DNA of 64,000 bases, taken from positions 1,295,116 through 1,359,115 of the forward strand of contig OX439137.1 of assembly GCA_949318235.1 (NCBI GenBank). Direction: 5' to 3'. Below, piece by piece: positions 1 through 12,172 of this stretch. The position numbers and the translations under genes are program-made. The notes under the pieces are model-generated. The model searched no databases, was not told where the DNA came from, and saw nothing but the letters and a program-made list of their open reading frames with translations. The stretch comes from Ecdyonurus torrentis. Its lineage: Eukaryota; Arthropoda; Insecta; Ephemeroptera; Heptageniidae. How positions within the stretch are numbered: the first letter of the stretch is position 1; each line of letters opens with the position of its first letter.

Positions 1-70
1 TCCTATGCCACCCATGTTATTGACTTATCCAACATGGCGTCGACTTTAACATGAATGAATAGCCCCTATA
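1..70 (-). mobile_element. MITE-A, fragment cut by window edge
   Basis: This is the outer end of a short inverted-repeat element called MITE-A here. It runs in reverse orientation, reading into a degenerate terminus GCCCCTATA. The same sequence occurs in opposite orientation at 311-360 and in full at 3623-3931, 12247-12554 and 63092-63400. The rest lies outside the window. Confidence 0.7.
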
Positions 71-310
71 CATTTTAATGAAAAGTATTCATTTTGTATA
101 TTTTACTATTTTTTCGTACTTTACGCATAAATAATAATAGGAACAACTTATAATTTTTTTTTAATATGCGATTTTTCTATACAGCCTCCTTCAAACAGGG
201 GGGCACATTTATCGATTTTATCGACCAGCAACTTGGGAAGGGGGGGGGGGCACTTGACGATCCCGCACTAGATCTTATAGCCAGTCCAACCCTGCCTCAC
301 CTTAAAAGTT

Positions 311-611
311 CTACGCATGCATGTTAAAGTTAACGCCATGTTGGATAACTTATAACATGGGTGACATAGGAAAAATTATTATTTTGTCAGTTTAAAAACC
401 ACTATGCAATATTTTTAAAAGAACATTGATGTTGTAAATATGTTGAATTAGTATCTCAAGTATGTGAGAAAAATAATATTAACCAAAAATTAACTGATTT
501 TCAAAAAAAATAGACTTAAGTGAAGTTTGTCCTATGCTGAGCAATGTTATTCACTACTCCAGTATGGCCTCCAAGCGCAATAAATATGACGTCATCCGCA
601 TACACTCTATA
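311..611 (+). mobile_element. MITE-A copy
   Basis: About 300 bp, matching the other MITE-A copies along its whole length. The right end carries the palindrome ATGACGTCAT and the terminus GCATACACTCTATA; the left end is degraded. There is no coding capacity: the 68-aa frame at 544-750 starts in the element and runs into unrelated flank. The stretch 71-310 is AT-rich with a G-run and no gene. Confidence 0.75.
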
Positions 612-1065
612 CTATGTTATAACGTACGGATGTCCTATATACTTTCTCTCCAGCTCATCTCTGTACTATAGACAAAAAGATGGAGAGAGGGGAAGTGAAG
701 AGAAGGGGGATTTAACCTTTCAAAAAACAAGTTGTTTAAGGAGAAAATAACACGTTTTTGCTACATATAAAAATACACGCAATATTACTTGCTGAGAAAA
801 ATATAAGATTTCTTAATAATATATACAGGGTGTCCATAAAGTCTCTGAGGGTGTTTAGACGTTAATAAAACACATAAGGCTCAACGTAAAATAAACTTTT
901 TATACATCAAATTAAAGCTTGAATTATGACAATTTTGAAAATCAAAACATAAATGCAATCAGATGATTATTAATCTTGCTGCATCAAAAACCGCAAAAAA
1001 AGATAATATTGGCGTCCGATTTGCACATTTTAACGCTTGCATCATCTGAAAAAACACATGCAGAT

Positions 1066-1698
1066 TCAAAATTTGTAAGGTCTCACTCGAGTTTTCTGAA
1101 ACATTAGCTCAAGGCCTCTCAACATGCGTCCATTGGTAGCACGACACACGTCGAGACGAACCTCTAGCTCGCGCGACACGTTGCGGAGAGTCTGCGGAGT
1201 GATGGCTTCGATAGAGGTGGTGATACGCTGTTTCAACTCACGCATGTCACTCACTTTCGTCTTGAAGACCTGGTCCTTGACGTAGCCCCAGAGATAAAAG
1301 TCGGGTGGCGTGAGATCAGAAGACCTGGGACCCCACGCCATGGATCCACCACGACGTAGCCATCTGCCTAGAAACACCTAATCCAGCTCGTCTCTGACAA
1401 CGTGCGCCCAATGTGAGAGCGCTCCGTCCTGCTGGAAGATGAGCTCGAAACCCCACTCCGTCTGGGCCTGCAGCAGCTAAGGGATGGCGTAATTCTCAAG
1501 CATGTTCAGGTAGTTGTTCCAGTGGACAGTTGGCTCGTGGAAGATGAAAGGGCCGATCACACTATCGTACAGGACTGCGCACCAAATAATTACCTTTAGG
1601 ACTGTCACGTTCGAACGTACGAGCGGTGTCTGGACGTTAAGTGCTCCAGAAACACACGTTCTGTCAGTTTTTACTTTATCACACAAACACGCGCGCAA
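1066..1698 (-). pseudogene. mariner transposase, catalytic part, broken
   Basis: Read on the minus strand, this gives the C-terminal catalytic region of a mariner transposase. It includes IIWCAVLYDSVIGPFIF, then FQQDGALSHWAHVV with the second catalytic Asp, and SSDLTPPDFYLWGYVKDQV with the third. There are 41 residues between the two Asp, which fits the DD41D (rosa-like) group rather than classical DD34D mariners. In-frame stops follow NYAIP and DELD, so it is a pseudogene. Everything upstream, including the first catalytic Asp and the helix-turn-helix domain, is missing. The frame ends at KTRVRPYKF followed by a stop. DD41D is my own spacing count; assignment to rosa is from knowledge of the family. 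Confidence 0.8.
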
Positions 1699-1705
1699 TG
1701 CACTC

Positions 1706-1964
1706 GTCTCCTGATCTCACGCCACCCGACTTTTATCTCTGGGGCTACGTCAAGGACCAGGTCTTCAAGACGAAAGTGAGTGACATGCGTGAGTTGAAGC
1801 AGCGTATCACCGCCGCTATCGAGGCCATCACTCCGCAGACTCTCCGCAACGTGTCGCGCGATCTAGAGGTTCGTCTCGACGTGTGTCGTGCTACCAATGG
1901 ACGCATGTTGAGAGGCCTTGAAGTAATGTTTCAGAAAACTCGAGTGAGACCTTACAAATTTTGA
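1706..1964 (+). pseudogene. mariner transposase 3' end, inverted duplicate
   Basis: Plus-strand copy of the last ~85 codons of the transposase, from SPDLTPPDFYLWGYVKDQV to KTRVRPYKF and stop. It differs from the minus-strand copy at a few positions, for example TAAIEA against TSIEA and RDLEV against RELEV. It begins abruptly at the arm boundary and has no start codon of its own, so it is the right arm of the palindrome and not a gene. Confidence 0.85.
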
Positions 1965-2201
1965 ATCTGCATGTGTTTTTTCAGATGATGCAAGCGTTAA
2001 AATGTGCAAATCGGACGCCAATTTTCTCTTTTTTTGCGGTTTTTGATGCAGCAAGATTAATAATCATCTGATTGCATTTATGTTTTGATTTTCAAAATTG
2101 TCATAATTCAAGCTTTAATTTGATGTATAAAAAGTTTATTTTACGTTGAGCCTTATGTGTTTTATTAACGTCTAAACACCCTCAGAGACTTTATGGACAC
2201 C

Positions 2202-2410
<209 letters not shown>

Positions 2411-2631
2411 TGTGTAAGTAACGAGATGACGTCATTGACATAGCAGCATGACAACAACAAGCTAAGATAGCCACTCGACCTTCAGAAAATATATTAAAAT
2501 AAACTGGAGGATAAAGCCAATAAAGTGTAACATAATGAATATAAAACATATGTTAAAGTTTTTTAAAATTTAATTATAAATATTTAATGAATAAGTAAAT
2601 AAATGAATAATTAATTAACAAACGAAAGAAT

Positions 2632-2924
<293 letters not shown>

Positions 2925-2950
2925 AGACTCACCTGGAACACTACGACGTA

Positions 2951-4307
2951 CAGTCGAAGACAATTAAAAGGTTACAATTTAAACGTGATCTTTATTTGCG
3001 CGCTTCAAAACTTTATGTGAAAACGAGATTCTCGTGCCACTAGAGGCCACCACAATCGGTTACGTTTAGAGTTCTCTTTCAGGTGAGCTTCTTGGTTGCT
3101 TGGCTGGCAAAAGCTAGACAATCCTCGTGTTGCACGCTTACGCACTTTGCTCTCCTAACCTCCACATCATGCTCTCTCTCTCTCTGCCGTTGCGACAGCA
3201 GACAATATTAAATATATCTTCTTCTCAATCAAATGCATAGAATAAAAAAATATATTGAACAAAAAAAAAATAGAAAAAAGTCATTTCAATGAATATTTAA
3301 AATCATAATGAAATAAATTTCTAATATATGTTTTATTTATTTATTAAATTTAATTTTTTGTTTGTATGTTGATTTATTTATATATTTGCTTGAAAATTAA
3401 AATATCAAGTTGATATTTAAGGTAAAGGCTACCTAATAAATAGAATTATATCAAGACTTTATGTCCAAACATGTTCGTTATGAAGTATGTAACTTGCTTG
3501 GCAGTGAGTTTGAGTCATAGAGTTATTATAGTATATAATCTCTTTGGTTTGAGTTGGGAATGTTTTATCTTTTTTTTTTTCGAATAGTAAAATTACAAAT
3601 ATATATATTAACGAATGTAACGTATAGGGTCTATGCATTCATGTTAAAGTCGACGCCATGTTGGATAACTCAATAACATGGGTGGCATAGGAAAAAAAAT
3701 CATTTAGCCATTTTTAAAACACTATGCAATATTTTTGAGAGCATTGATGCTGTAAATATGTTGAATTAGTATCTCAAGTATGTGAGAAAAATAACAAATA
3801 ACAAAAAATTAACCGATTTCCGAAAGAAAATGGGCTTAAATGAAGTTTGCCCTATGCTGAGCAATGTAATGCACTACTCCAGTATGGCCTCCAAGCGCAA
3901 TAAATATGACGTCATCCGCATACACCCTATAAATGAGTCATATATTTCATGATTTCTTAGAAATGTTCAATTAAATAAAAGAACAAATGTATGAGATTTA
4001 TTTCTTTACTTTTTTTAAAAACTGATATTGCGCATTTGCTTGATAAGAAACATGTTCAATATTGTCTGCTGTCACAACGGCAGAGAGAGAGAGAATGATG
4101 TGGAGGTGCGGAGGAGCGACGTGCGTATACGCGTGCAACACGAGGATTGTTTGGTTTGACAGCCAAGCAGCTCACCTGAAAGAGAACTCTAAACGTAACC
4201 GATTGTGGTGGCCTCTAGTGGCACGAGAATCTCGTTTTCACATAAAGTTTTGAAGCGCGCAAATAAAGATCACGTTTAAATTGTAACCTTTTAATTGTCT
4301 TCGACTG
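2951..4307. mobile_element. Tc1-like foldback element, TA target
   Basis: The ends read CAGTCGAAGACAATTAAAAG on both sides and are flanked by TA (2949-2950 and 4308-4309). The inverted repeats are about 260 bp (2951-3212 against 4052-4307) and close to identical, diverging mainly toward their inner ends. Both inner ends carry a short GA/CT tract and GCCGTTG(C/T)GACAGCAGACAATATT. The AT-rich interior contains a whole MITE-A. The terminal CAGT and TA duplication suit a Tc1/mariner-mobilised non-autonomous element. The 63-aa frame at 4062-4253 lies in the right arm and is not a gene. Confidence 0.85.
3623..3931 (+). mobile_element. MITE-A, complete copy
   Basis: Full-length 309-bp copy with termini TATAGGGTCTATGC and GCATACACCCTATA, inserted inside the Tc1-like foldback. 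The subterminal palindrome ATGACGTCAT lies near the right end. It is non-coding. Confidence 0.88.
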
Positions 4308-4502
4308 TACACACTCGTTGATCTCTGTTTAGCATCTGCCTAAAATTAACTTTCGCGTGGCCAGGTAAGCGACCTTCAATTTTGACTAAAATTTTCATTT
4401 CTCACGAGAAACCTGTTTTAATACTTTATCTTCATATATAAATATACTGTATATAAAGGCGTAGAAAACAAGGGAAAAAAACTTGTTTAATAATATCTTA
4501 CC

Positions 4503-4735
4503 CTACACTGAAAAAATTATCTAAAGAATTCCTATTTAGACTTTTTTCATAATAAATTCTTTAGATACAAACTAAACTTTTTAGAATCTAAAGAGTTAAC
4601 TATTTACCGCTAAAGAATTTACGTTGGTACTAACGAGTTACTCTTTCAACTTTTTGCAAGAGAGTTATTGTTTAGTACTAAAGAGTTATTGATATGTATC
4701 TAAATAATTTATTAAATTTATGTTTTCCGTGTACC
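4503..4735. mobile_element. Small element with CTAAAGAATT repeats
   Basis: Imperfect terminal inverted repeats (CTACACTGAAAAAATT on the left; on the right the complement of GTACACGGAAAACATAAATT) enclose about eight variants of CTAAAGARTT in both orientations. Non-autonomous DNA elements with an ACAC(T/G)GAAAA terminus are common in insects; the superfamily cannot be fixed from this copy. Confidence 0.55.
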
Positions 4736-5332
4736 ATACCTATAAATATAAACGGTAATTTGACCCAAGTCATTGATTTCTTATTTATTTTACATTCAAA
4801 TTTTGAAGCTTCGGATTTATGACGTAACAGCTTACGCATGCAGAAAACAAAGAGAGCAATGACGTTATTAACCCGCGTTTATCATTTCGTAATTAGAAAT
4901 ATATTTATAAATGATTAAGTGTGGCCAAATCAACGTTGGATTTTATTCAACGTTATATTAATTTATTTTGTCAATATTTATTTATCTAATTTTTGACGGC
5001 AGCAACTTTGCAAATAATTTTGATATAATTTATCGACGCTGTTGCGGTTAAACAATACTTTTAAATTGAAGCGTGTGGCGAATTATTACGTATGATATTG
5101 ATGTACGTCTTTGGACATAAAGATAAAAAACATCTGATTATGTAGATGTGTGTTTGTATATCTATTGTGATAATTGTAGATAAGTCAAAGTTGTGAAATA
5201 TAGAAGTCGTTTTAATGAAATAGCATCCAAATGTTACAATCAAGTATAAGGAAAAAAAAGTAAAAAAATTATATTAAACGAAATATTACAATTATATAAT
5301 TTGTTATATTTATATAACTATCTAGTGTACTA
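4736..5332. other. AT-rich stretch, no gene
   Basis: At 4740-4860 there is a degraded relative of one arm of the element at 62205-63631 (shared CATTGATTTCT, TTATTTTACATTC and TTATGACGT motifs). The remainder is AT-rich sequence without a plausible reading frame. Confidence 0.5.
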
Positions 5333-5530
5333 TCTTATCTGTATTAGCAGCTTTTTTGTATTGCTATTTTTGTGTTAGTATAAATACAAGTATTTTATAG
5401 CCACATTCACTTTTTGTATGACAATAAATCATAATTTTTATATTGTATGTTGTAAGAAAACAATACGATGCATTTATTTATAAAATAATTTTTTATTGTA
5501 CAATTATTTTATTTAAAAAAAATTCTATTG
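5333..5530. repeat. Direct repeat R1, left piece of split copy
   Basis: Matches 9649-9845 closely (GTATTGCTATTTTTGTGTTA, CCACATTCACTTTTTGTATG). The match breaks off in TTCTATTG and resumes at about 8055, so this copy is split by roughly 2.5 kb that includes the non-LTR retrotransposon, while the copy at 9649-10020 is continuous. Confidence 0.8.
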
Positions 5531-5744
5531 TTATTTTATTAATTTGGTATTAATAATAATTATTGGTTTTTGTATTTTCATCGATTTTTATTGTATTTTT
5601 TTTTATCATGTTAAAAAAACTTATGTAACATTACGTATAAATTATGCATAAATTACATTTGTGACAAATCTTCTTTTCTGAGTAATTTTTAAAAGAAAAA
5701 ACTGTCAAAAAACTCTATACATTTTAATTAAAAAAAAAAGTGAC

Positions 5745-7788
5745 AGTATAAATAAATAATAAATAAATAAATAAATAATCGTCTTTATTCAAAAAAATGC
5801 AAGGAAAAAAAATTTACAAATTTTTGAAAGGGCGAGGTTTAAGCCTGACAATATGTCTGGCCCACTCTTACACCTAACCCCAACAGAAAAACATTCATGA
5901 AATCATTTAATTACATTCAAAATTTCGATCAGAGGAAATATTAATACTACGTAATAAGAAAAAAAATTAATAATAGAAAGAAAAAAATATATAAATATTA
6001 GAAAAAAAAAATAAAAGTTTTATATCACTTTATAGAAAAAGATGCATAACAAAGGTGATGAAGAGAAAAAAAAAATAATAAAAAAAAATACTACAAGCGG
6101 AGCTGTTTGGCACTTAGATATGTACGCCTATAATCACTTTTAAATATTGATACTGTCTTAGAGTTTCTTAATCTACATGGCAGAGTATTCCATAGACGAG
6201 CTGATGTTACAGTGAAAGAATTTTTAAATGGCAAAAGGTTATATGAGGGAAGTTTTAATGTGTAGTTTTTACCAGATCTTGTGTTACGACCATGTGAATC
6301 GGCTAACGTGATGAAAGGGTTTTTTAAATACGATGGAAATAAATCATCCTGGAGGCAGCGAAATAGCAGTGTGAGAATATGAAATTTGCGTAATTCATCA
6401 AGTTTTACCCAATTAAGAATATTGTAACCATTAGAAATTCCCCGATCATATTTTTTCATTCCCAAAACAAACCTAACACACGCGTTTTGTAGTAATTGTA
6501 ATTTAGAAACATATTGCGCTTTAGGGTCTGTTAAAAGAACGTCACAGTAATAAAAATGCGGAAATATAAGAGCCTGCACCAATTGTTTCTTAAGATCAAC
6601 TGGTACAAAATTTTTAAACCTATTTAATGAAAAAATGCCCCCCATCACTTTACGGCTTATGTCAGCTAATTGTTTCCTCCAAGTAAGATTAGAATCAATA
6701 TAAACTCCTAAATCTTTTACATTTTTACTGTACATAATTGGAATTCCACACGCAAAAATTTTAGGAATTGAGTTTAAATCTATTTTACTTACTAAATTAG
6801 GGTGACCAATTATAATAGCTTGTGTTTTATCAGGATTAACTTTCATGAAACGCGAGGCAGCAAACTCATCAACACTCTGAATGTCTTGATTAACACAGTT
6901 ACTTGCATGAATAATATCATCAACTACAAAATGATGATACATTTGAAAATCATCAGCATAACCTCCAGAGTAACAAAAAGTTGGCACAGAAAATATTTTA
7001 TTTATATATTCATTAAAAATTCTCGGCCCTAAAACACTGCCTTGTGGAACGCCAGATTTAATTGGTAACCATTCAGACTGATCGCCTTTTAAGAAAACTG
7101 ATTGTTTACGATTTGAAAAATAATCATTAAAAAAGGCTACTGCAGAGTCAGAGAAATTGAATTCAAATTTCATTATATTTAAAATAAGATCAAAATTTAC
7201 AGAAGTGAAAGCATTGCTAAAATCAATGAGAACTAATATTGTTAATTGATGAGAATCTATTGCTTGCCTAATCGAGTCCACTATATCAACCAAAGCAGTC
7301 GAAGTACTATATTTTTTTCGAAAGCCAGACTGAAAGGGTGAAAGTAATGATAAATTATTGTTTAAATATTCAGAGATTTGGTTATCTATTAAAATTTCAA
7401 ATGCTTTTCCAAAAACATCTAAGTTTGAAATGGGTCTAACATCAGAAAGAGAAGTAGGATTTTGTTTTTTCAATAGAGGTGTAACAATGGCTTGTTTCCA
7501 TGCCGCTGGAAAACAATTGAAATTAATACATTTATTAAACAGTGCAGTGATAGTAGGAAGAATTGCATTTAAAATTGGAAGAATTAAATCAATATTTAAA
7601 CCATCATTACCTTTAGCCTTTGTTTTAATTTTAAAAAATGCAGAACGTACTTTTGAGATATTTACAGGTTGAATAGTGAACTGATCAAAGTTAAATTGCA
7701 TAGTATCTTGAATAATTTTATTAATAGAATCAAATTTAGTTTGATTATTTTCTAAGACGGGAGGATTAATTAATTTAATTAATTTAAT
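5745..7788 (-). mobile_element. 5'-truncated non-LTR retrotransposon (Jockey/CR1 group)
   Basis: Minus-strand retroelement fragment with a reverse transcriptase frame (7788-6091), about 340 bp of 3' UTR, and a 3' end in short TTTA-type repeats (5745-5780) instead of a long A tail. The 5' end lies in repeats of TTAATTAATT, where an in-frame stop (7789-7791) closes the frame. The endonuclease and ORF1 regions are missing, as expected from incomplete target-primed reverse transcription. No convincing target duplication is visible. Together with some flank it accounts for the insertion that splits repeat R1. Confidence 0.85.
6091..7788 (-). pseudogene. Reverse transcriptase of non-LTR retrotransposon, N-truncated
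   Basis: Continuous frame of about 565 codons, 536 from the Met at 7701. It covers the complete reverse transcriptase domain and the C-terminal tail. Counting from that Met: GNDGLNIDLI near 31-40; RPIS at 89-92; SGFRKKYSTSTALV at 125-138; VLIDFSNAF with catalytic Asp160; GVPQGSVLGP at 217-226; the YADD catalytic motif at 248-251; then NPDKTQAIII and LGVYIDSNLTW. The tail contains NTRSGKNYTLKLP and SARLWNTLP, typical of Jockey/CR1-type elements. All catalytic motifs are present and no internal stop occurs, so the insertion is fairly young. Without its endonuclease and ORF1 it is a dead fragment. The Met is not a natural start: the homologous frame continues upstream to 7788. Confidence 0.88.
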
Positions 7789-8054
7789 TTAAGTATACTC
7801 AATTTTTAGAAAACACATTGCTGCCACAAAAATCTTTTTTTTTTTTTGTTCATACATTAAAAAAAATTCGTTTAATTAAGTAATTTTTGAAACGCTGAAA
7901 TAAGTACAAAATTCTGTTTACTTTAATTATTTTTACCTATGGCATCATGGCATCACATTTTTTTTAATTTTAATTTTTCAAATATTCAAGTTTTTGATAA
8001 AGTGTAATAATAATAAATGTTTTTTATTGATAGGCCACAAAAGGTATGCACCCA

Positions 8055-8234
8055 CTTATATTTACAGATAACAGAACCGATTTTGTTTTGTTTGTTAAAT
8101 TTAATTTGTGTTATATATTATTTTTATCTCAATTATTAAATAATTTTAAAATAAAAAGTATTTAATGATTTTGAATTAATTTTAACAGTTTAGTGAGAGA
8201 GAGAGAGAGAGAGAAAGAGAAAGAGAGAGGGAGA

Positions 8235-8279
<45 letters not shown>

Positions 8280-8284
8280 GAGAC

Positions 8285-8337
<53 letters not shown>
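8055..8337. repeat. Direct repeat R1, right piece, with (GA)n
   Basis: Resumes the match to the copy at 9845-10020 (ACAGATAACAGAACCGATTT, AATTATTAAATAATTTTAAA) and ends in a long GA tract at 8193-8337. GA-rich sequence at the same place in the other copy shows the tract belonged to the repeat before duplication. Confidence 0.8.
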
Positions 8338-8339
<2 letters not shown>

Positions 8340-8933
8340 AGACAGAGGAGCCTTAGATTAAATATTTTAGTTTCAGTACAATCAAAAAACAAAATTAAAA
8401 AAGCAAAAAAAAATTGTATTAAAAACTAAAGCTGTTGATTGAATTATAATATATAAACATTTTAGTCATGTAAATTCATACAGTAATCATCTAGTCATAA
8501 ATTGCAATCATAAATTTTTTACTTTGTCAAAACATTTAAAACTACATTATTTTTAATACTGTATAAACATTATATAATACAGATTATTTGCTTTAACATT
8601 TTTGATGTATGTTTTATTTATATCAGTATACAAGATAAAGTTTTCTAAATAAAAGTACAACTTATGTTTTTAATCTTAATTACATTTAATTACTTATTAC
8701 ATATTATTATTTGGTTATTTTATTTTTAAAGTAAAAATTAATTTAAAGCTGAAAGTTAATAAATGCGTATAGCATAGTAAAAAGCCGAAGAAAAAACCAG
8801 TTTTGCTTCTCATATATAATTAAAAAAAAGTACAAACAACAACATTTATATAGGAACGTACAATGTAAAAGTCATCAAACTGGTTTAAGTGTGTTAACAT
8901 TTTATGTATTTATACTTTTTGCCACTCAGCTAT
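8340..8933. other. AT-rich stretch, no gene
   Basis: No open frame, structure or repeat recognised here. Confidence 0.5.
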
Positions 8934-8937
8934 TTAA

Positions 8938-9332
8938 GTGGGTAGGTGACCGCCTGATATCTCGCAAACTTGGACGGTTGCGAATAATAATAATAACACA
9001 AAGTAAAGAAGAAATGTTACTTAAAAATTTAGTTATGTCAAACTTGTGAAAACACGATCAAATATTTAAGTTATTGCACTTTAAAGATAACATGTAAATG
9101 TGGAAATTTAAATTTGAGCGAGAAATTTTAATGAAATTAGAAACTTTTTTACAATTAAAAATATTATTAAATTTTTTTTTTTGGTATAAAAAACTATATT
9201 TTAAATTTTCTTGATTTTATTTTAAAATTATAGTGTTTGTTTTCTTGCAATTAAATCATGTACAAAAAATTGTTGGGAAAATATAGTTCTTCTTTTAGCG
9301 ATTTCCGGTCTAAATCGGTCCCCCCCCCCACC
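8938..9332. mobile_element. TTAA-flanked non-autonomous element (T1), short copy
   Basis: Flanked by TTAA at 8934-8937 and 9333-9336. The left end reads GTGGGTAGGTGACCG and the right end complements to GGTGGGGGGGGGACCG. The 395-bp body matches 45044-46520 once insertions in that copy are removed. TTAA target duplication is the hallmark of piggyBac-type transposition, so this is probably a piggyBac-mobilised MITE; no transposase is present. Confidence 0.7.
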
Positions 9333-9648
9333 TTAACATAAAAAGTCGATAATGAAAAAATAATAATAATAATATATAAAAGACACTGATATTGTACACA
9401 AAATATTTAAAAAAAAAGCTAAAAAAAAATATTAAATTAGACTAGATTTTATCTTCTATATATTTTTTTTATGTTTTTGTCTCAAATGCAAATGTTGGAA
9501 TGTTGGAAAGTTGAAGATGATAAAGTGAAATTAGAAGCTTGAATAAACAATGACAATTGATGTTAAATTAATTATTAACTATATGATTATGTTTCAACTA
9601 TATTCGCAACCCTAAAATGCATTTAACGTATTTCATATTAATATGCTG

Positions 9649-10100
9649 TTTCATTATAGCAGCTTTATTTGTATTGCTATTTTTGTGTTAGTATAAATAT
9701 AAGTATGTATTTTATAGCCACATTCACTTTTTGTATGACAATATATCATAAATTTATATTGTGTGTTGTAAGAAAACAATAACAATGCATTTATTTCTAA
9801 AATAATTTCTTCTGTACAGTTATTTTATTTAAAAAATTTCTATTGGTATTTACAGATAACAGAACCGATTTTATTTTGTTTGTTAAATTTAATTTGTGTG
9901 ATATATTTTTTTTATCTCAATTATTAAATAATTTTAAAATAAAAAGTATTAAATGATTTTAAATTAATTTTAATAGTTTAGAGAGAGAGTGAGAGTAAGA
10001 AATAGAGAGAGAGAGAAAGAGAGAGCAATTGAGATGGGGGGGGGGGGGAGAGAGAGATGGGGGGAAGAGATGGGGGAGAGAGAGAGAGAGAGCGAGACAG
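9649..10100. repeat. Direct repeat R1, continuous copy, with GA-rich tail
   Basis: Uninterrupted counterpart of 5333-5530 plus 8055-8337. It ends in GA-rich sequence that also includes a G-run and GGGGGAGAGA blocks. A (GTTC)n tract follows at about 10229-10272. The stretch 9337-9648 holds no recognisable feature. Confidence 0.8.
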
Positions 10101-10274
10101 CTTGATTTCACTTTCTTATTCGACGTCTCAGTTTAGTATTACGTAAACTATGAAGCTCTTTATTTGCTTGGAGAAACGTTTAAAGTTTTGACATTTAATT
10201 TGCTGCAATTTAAGTATTTGAATATTTGTTCGTTCGTTCGTTCGTTCGAATCGTTTGTTCGTTCGTTCGTTCTT

Positions 10275-10793
10275 TCACTCTGTTTACATAAAAAATAATA
10301 ATAATAGTAATAATAACGGTAACACATTTTGAATAATTATTTGTTTATCACAGCATTATTTCTGCTGTTCTACATAATAATTATTGTATATAACATAATT
10401 ACTATGTTCTACAGCAGAAATTTTATTTTTGTTTAAATTTAGAATTATTTCTGCCGTGATGACAAAAATGTAGCTTCAATTACCTTATTTATACTTACGA
10501 ATTTATATATTTTAACTTATGTAATCAGAATAAATAATTTATCTATTTTTTTTATCTACTTATAAATAATGAATTAAATTGAAATAAATTTATTAGGTAT
10601 TTTAAACAATATTCAAATTCAATATAAAAGATAAAACCAAGGTTATTCTATTTAACATTGCTTGTTAAAAGAGTTGAATATCATATATAATTAGATAGAA
10701 AAATCAACCTTATGTATTTACAATTTTAGTTTAAATTTGCATTAAAATTTTTCACCTAAAAAAAAAATAAAAAATCTGATATATATAGTGTAT
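10275..10793. other. AT-rich stretch, no gene
   Basis: A partly palindromic segment around 10350-10460 (CAGCATTATTTCTGCTG and TCTACAGCAGAAATTTTATT) resembles a decayed inverted-repeat element. No gene is seen. Confidence 0.4.
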
Positions 10794-10965
10794 GCGCATG
10801 ACGTCATATATAATGCACTTGGACGCCATTTTGTAGCAATATTTAACATTGCTGAGCATAGGACCAACTTTGTTTTTCTGTGAGAATTAAGTTAATTGTA
10901 CAGTGTCATTTTTCTCACCTACTTTGAGTTCAAAATATTAACAACCTAATTATTCTCAAAATTAT
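10794..10965 (-). mobile_element. MITE-A/B relative, truncated
   Basis: Begins with TATAGTGTATGCGCATGACG, followed by the conserved ACATTGCTGAGCATAGGACC block and the TTTTTCTCAC block. The other half is missing or too decayed to read. Just downstream a poly-T run joins GCTTGCCATATTGTGTTAA (11047-11090); the same junction recurs at 42262-42302, so it is the 3' end of an A-tailed retroposon in minus orientation. Confidence 0.6.
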
Positions 10966-11239
10966 CCAGTCTTGGGTTCGAAAACTAAAATTTCTAAAAC
11001 GATTACGATACTATATTCTAGCATCACACTATAACAATATCGTTACTTTTTTTTTTTTTTTTTTTTTGCTTGCCATATTGTGTTAAAAGTAGCAAGTGTT
11101 TTCCTTTTTAATGTAATAATTTAAAACTGGCAGTTATATTAGGGGCCCGAAAGTGAGCAATAATTTAATAATTTAATAATGCACGCAGCATATCGTTTAA
11201 ATAACCCTGACCCCTAAAATAAAGAAATATTCTACTTAA

Positions 11240-11579
11240 GGCGGGAAATCAGGTACTGCGGGATTTGACTAAAAAGTTTTAAAGACAGAAAAATCTGAAA
11301 TTTTGCACAGTGATACATTAGGATTAGGTATCTTCAAAAATGTAAAAATTTTGGGGGGTCACCATGCTAGATTTTGAATTATGATTTTTTGAAGTTTTAG
11401 TCCCATAAGAGCCTATGTTAATTTCAATAATTAATTTCTCTCTTATCTGATGGTCACGGGTTCTGAAAATTTTATCATAGGTAGCTGTTACTATTAACTT
11501 TCAATTGGCATCATAAAATTTGGAAGTTTTTTTTTAGATTTTGAGATATAAGCCATCTATATACAATACTTAAGTAAGA
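11240..11579. mobile_element. TTAA-flanked non-autonomous element (T2)
   Basis: Flanked by TTAA at 11236-11239 and 11580-11583. The left end is GGCGGGAAATCAGG, then TGCGGGATTTGACTAAAAAG. Inverted copies occur at 37925-38241 and 40795-41132, again with TTAA or a near match. It is non-coding and probably piggyBac-mobilised. Confidence 0.7.
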
Positions 11580-11599
11580 ATAATAATAATAATGCACAT

Positions 11600-11886
11600 A
11601 TACGGTGTGTGCGCATGACGTCATTATAATTGAGCCACGAATAACATTGCTTAGCATAGGACAAACGTAATATTTGGCTATTTTATTTACAAAATACATA
11701 ATTTTTGTGTCATTATTTTTCTCATATATTTGCAATTCAACTTGTTAACAAAATCAAAACTCTAAAAAAAATCGGCAAGCAAGTATTTTTTTAACTGGCA
11801 AAATGGTTGATTATCCCATAGTGGCCCATATGTTATTTAGTGGTCACTTATGGCGTTGACTTTAACATGAATGCAACCACCCATAT
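11600..11886 (-). mobile_element. MITE-B copy, diverged
   Basis: Reverse-oriented relative of the MITE at 43094-43402: GCGCATGACGTCAT near one end, ACATTGCTTAGCATAGGAC inside, and TTATGGCGTTGACTTTAACA at the other end. The 74-aa minus frame at 11511-11735 spans its boundary and is not a gene. Confidence 0.7.
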
Positions 11887-12172
11887 GCATATACATATAC
11901 ATAATGCATATACAATGCATATGCAATGTAAATATGCAATGCATATTTACATACAAGAAATTGTGATAATATATTTTTTAGATTAATAGATTTTGGTTTG
12001 AATTTTAATATAAAAATAACTGACCAAAAAAAAAAAAAAAAAAATCTGTCCGAATGTGCTCTTGATATGCAAGACTATACGTAACAATTTAGCACAGAAC
12101 ATTTTCAGCAACGTTCGTGCACTACAGCATAATTCATGCTAATCTGCAAAATAGCGGAAGTCTTATATGTTG

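Noticed and set aside
7358..7672. Plus-strand 104-aa frame opposite the reverse transcriptase
   Set aside because: It is an antisense shadow of the conserved retrotransposon frame and contains no domain.
8193..8429. REREREREK frame and its SLSLSL antisense
   Set aside because: It is a translation of the GA microsatellite.
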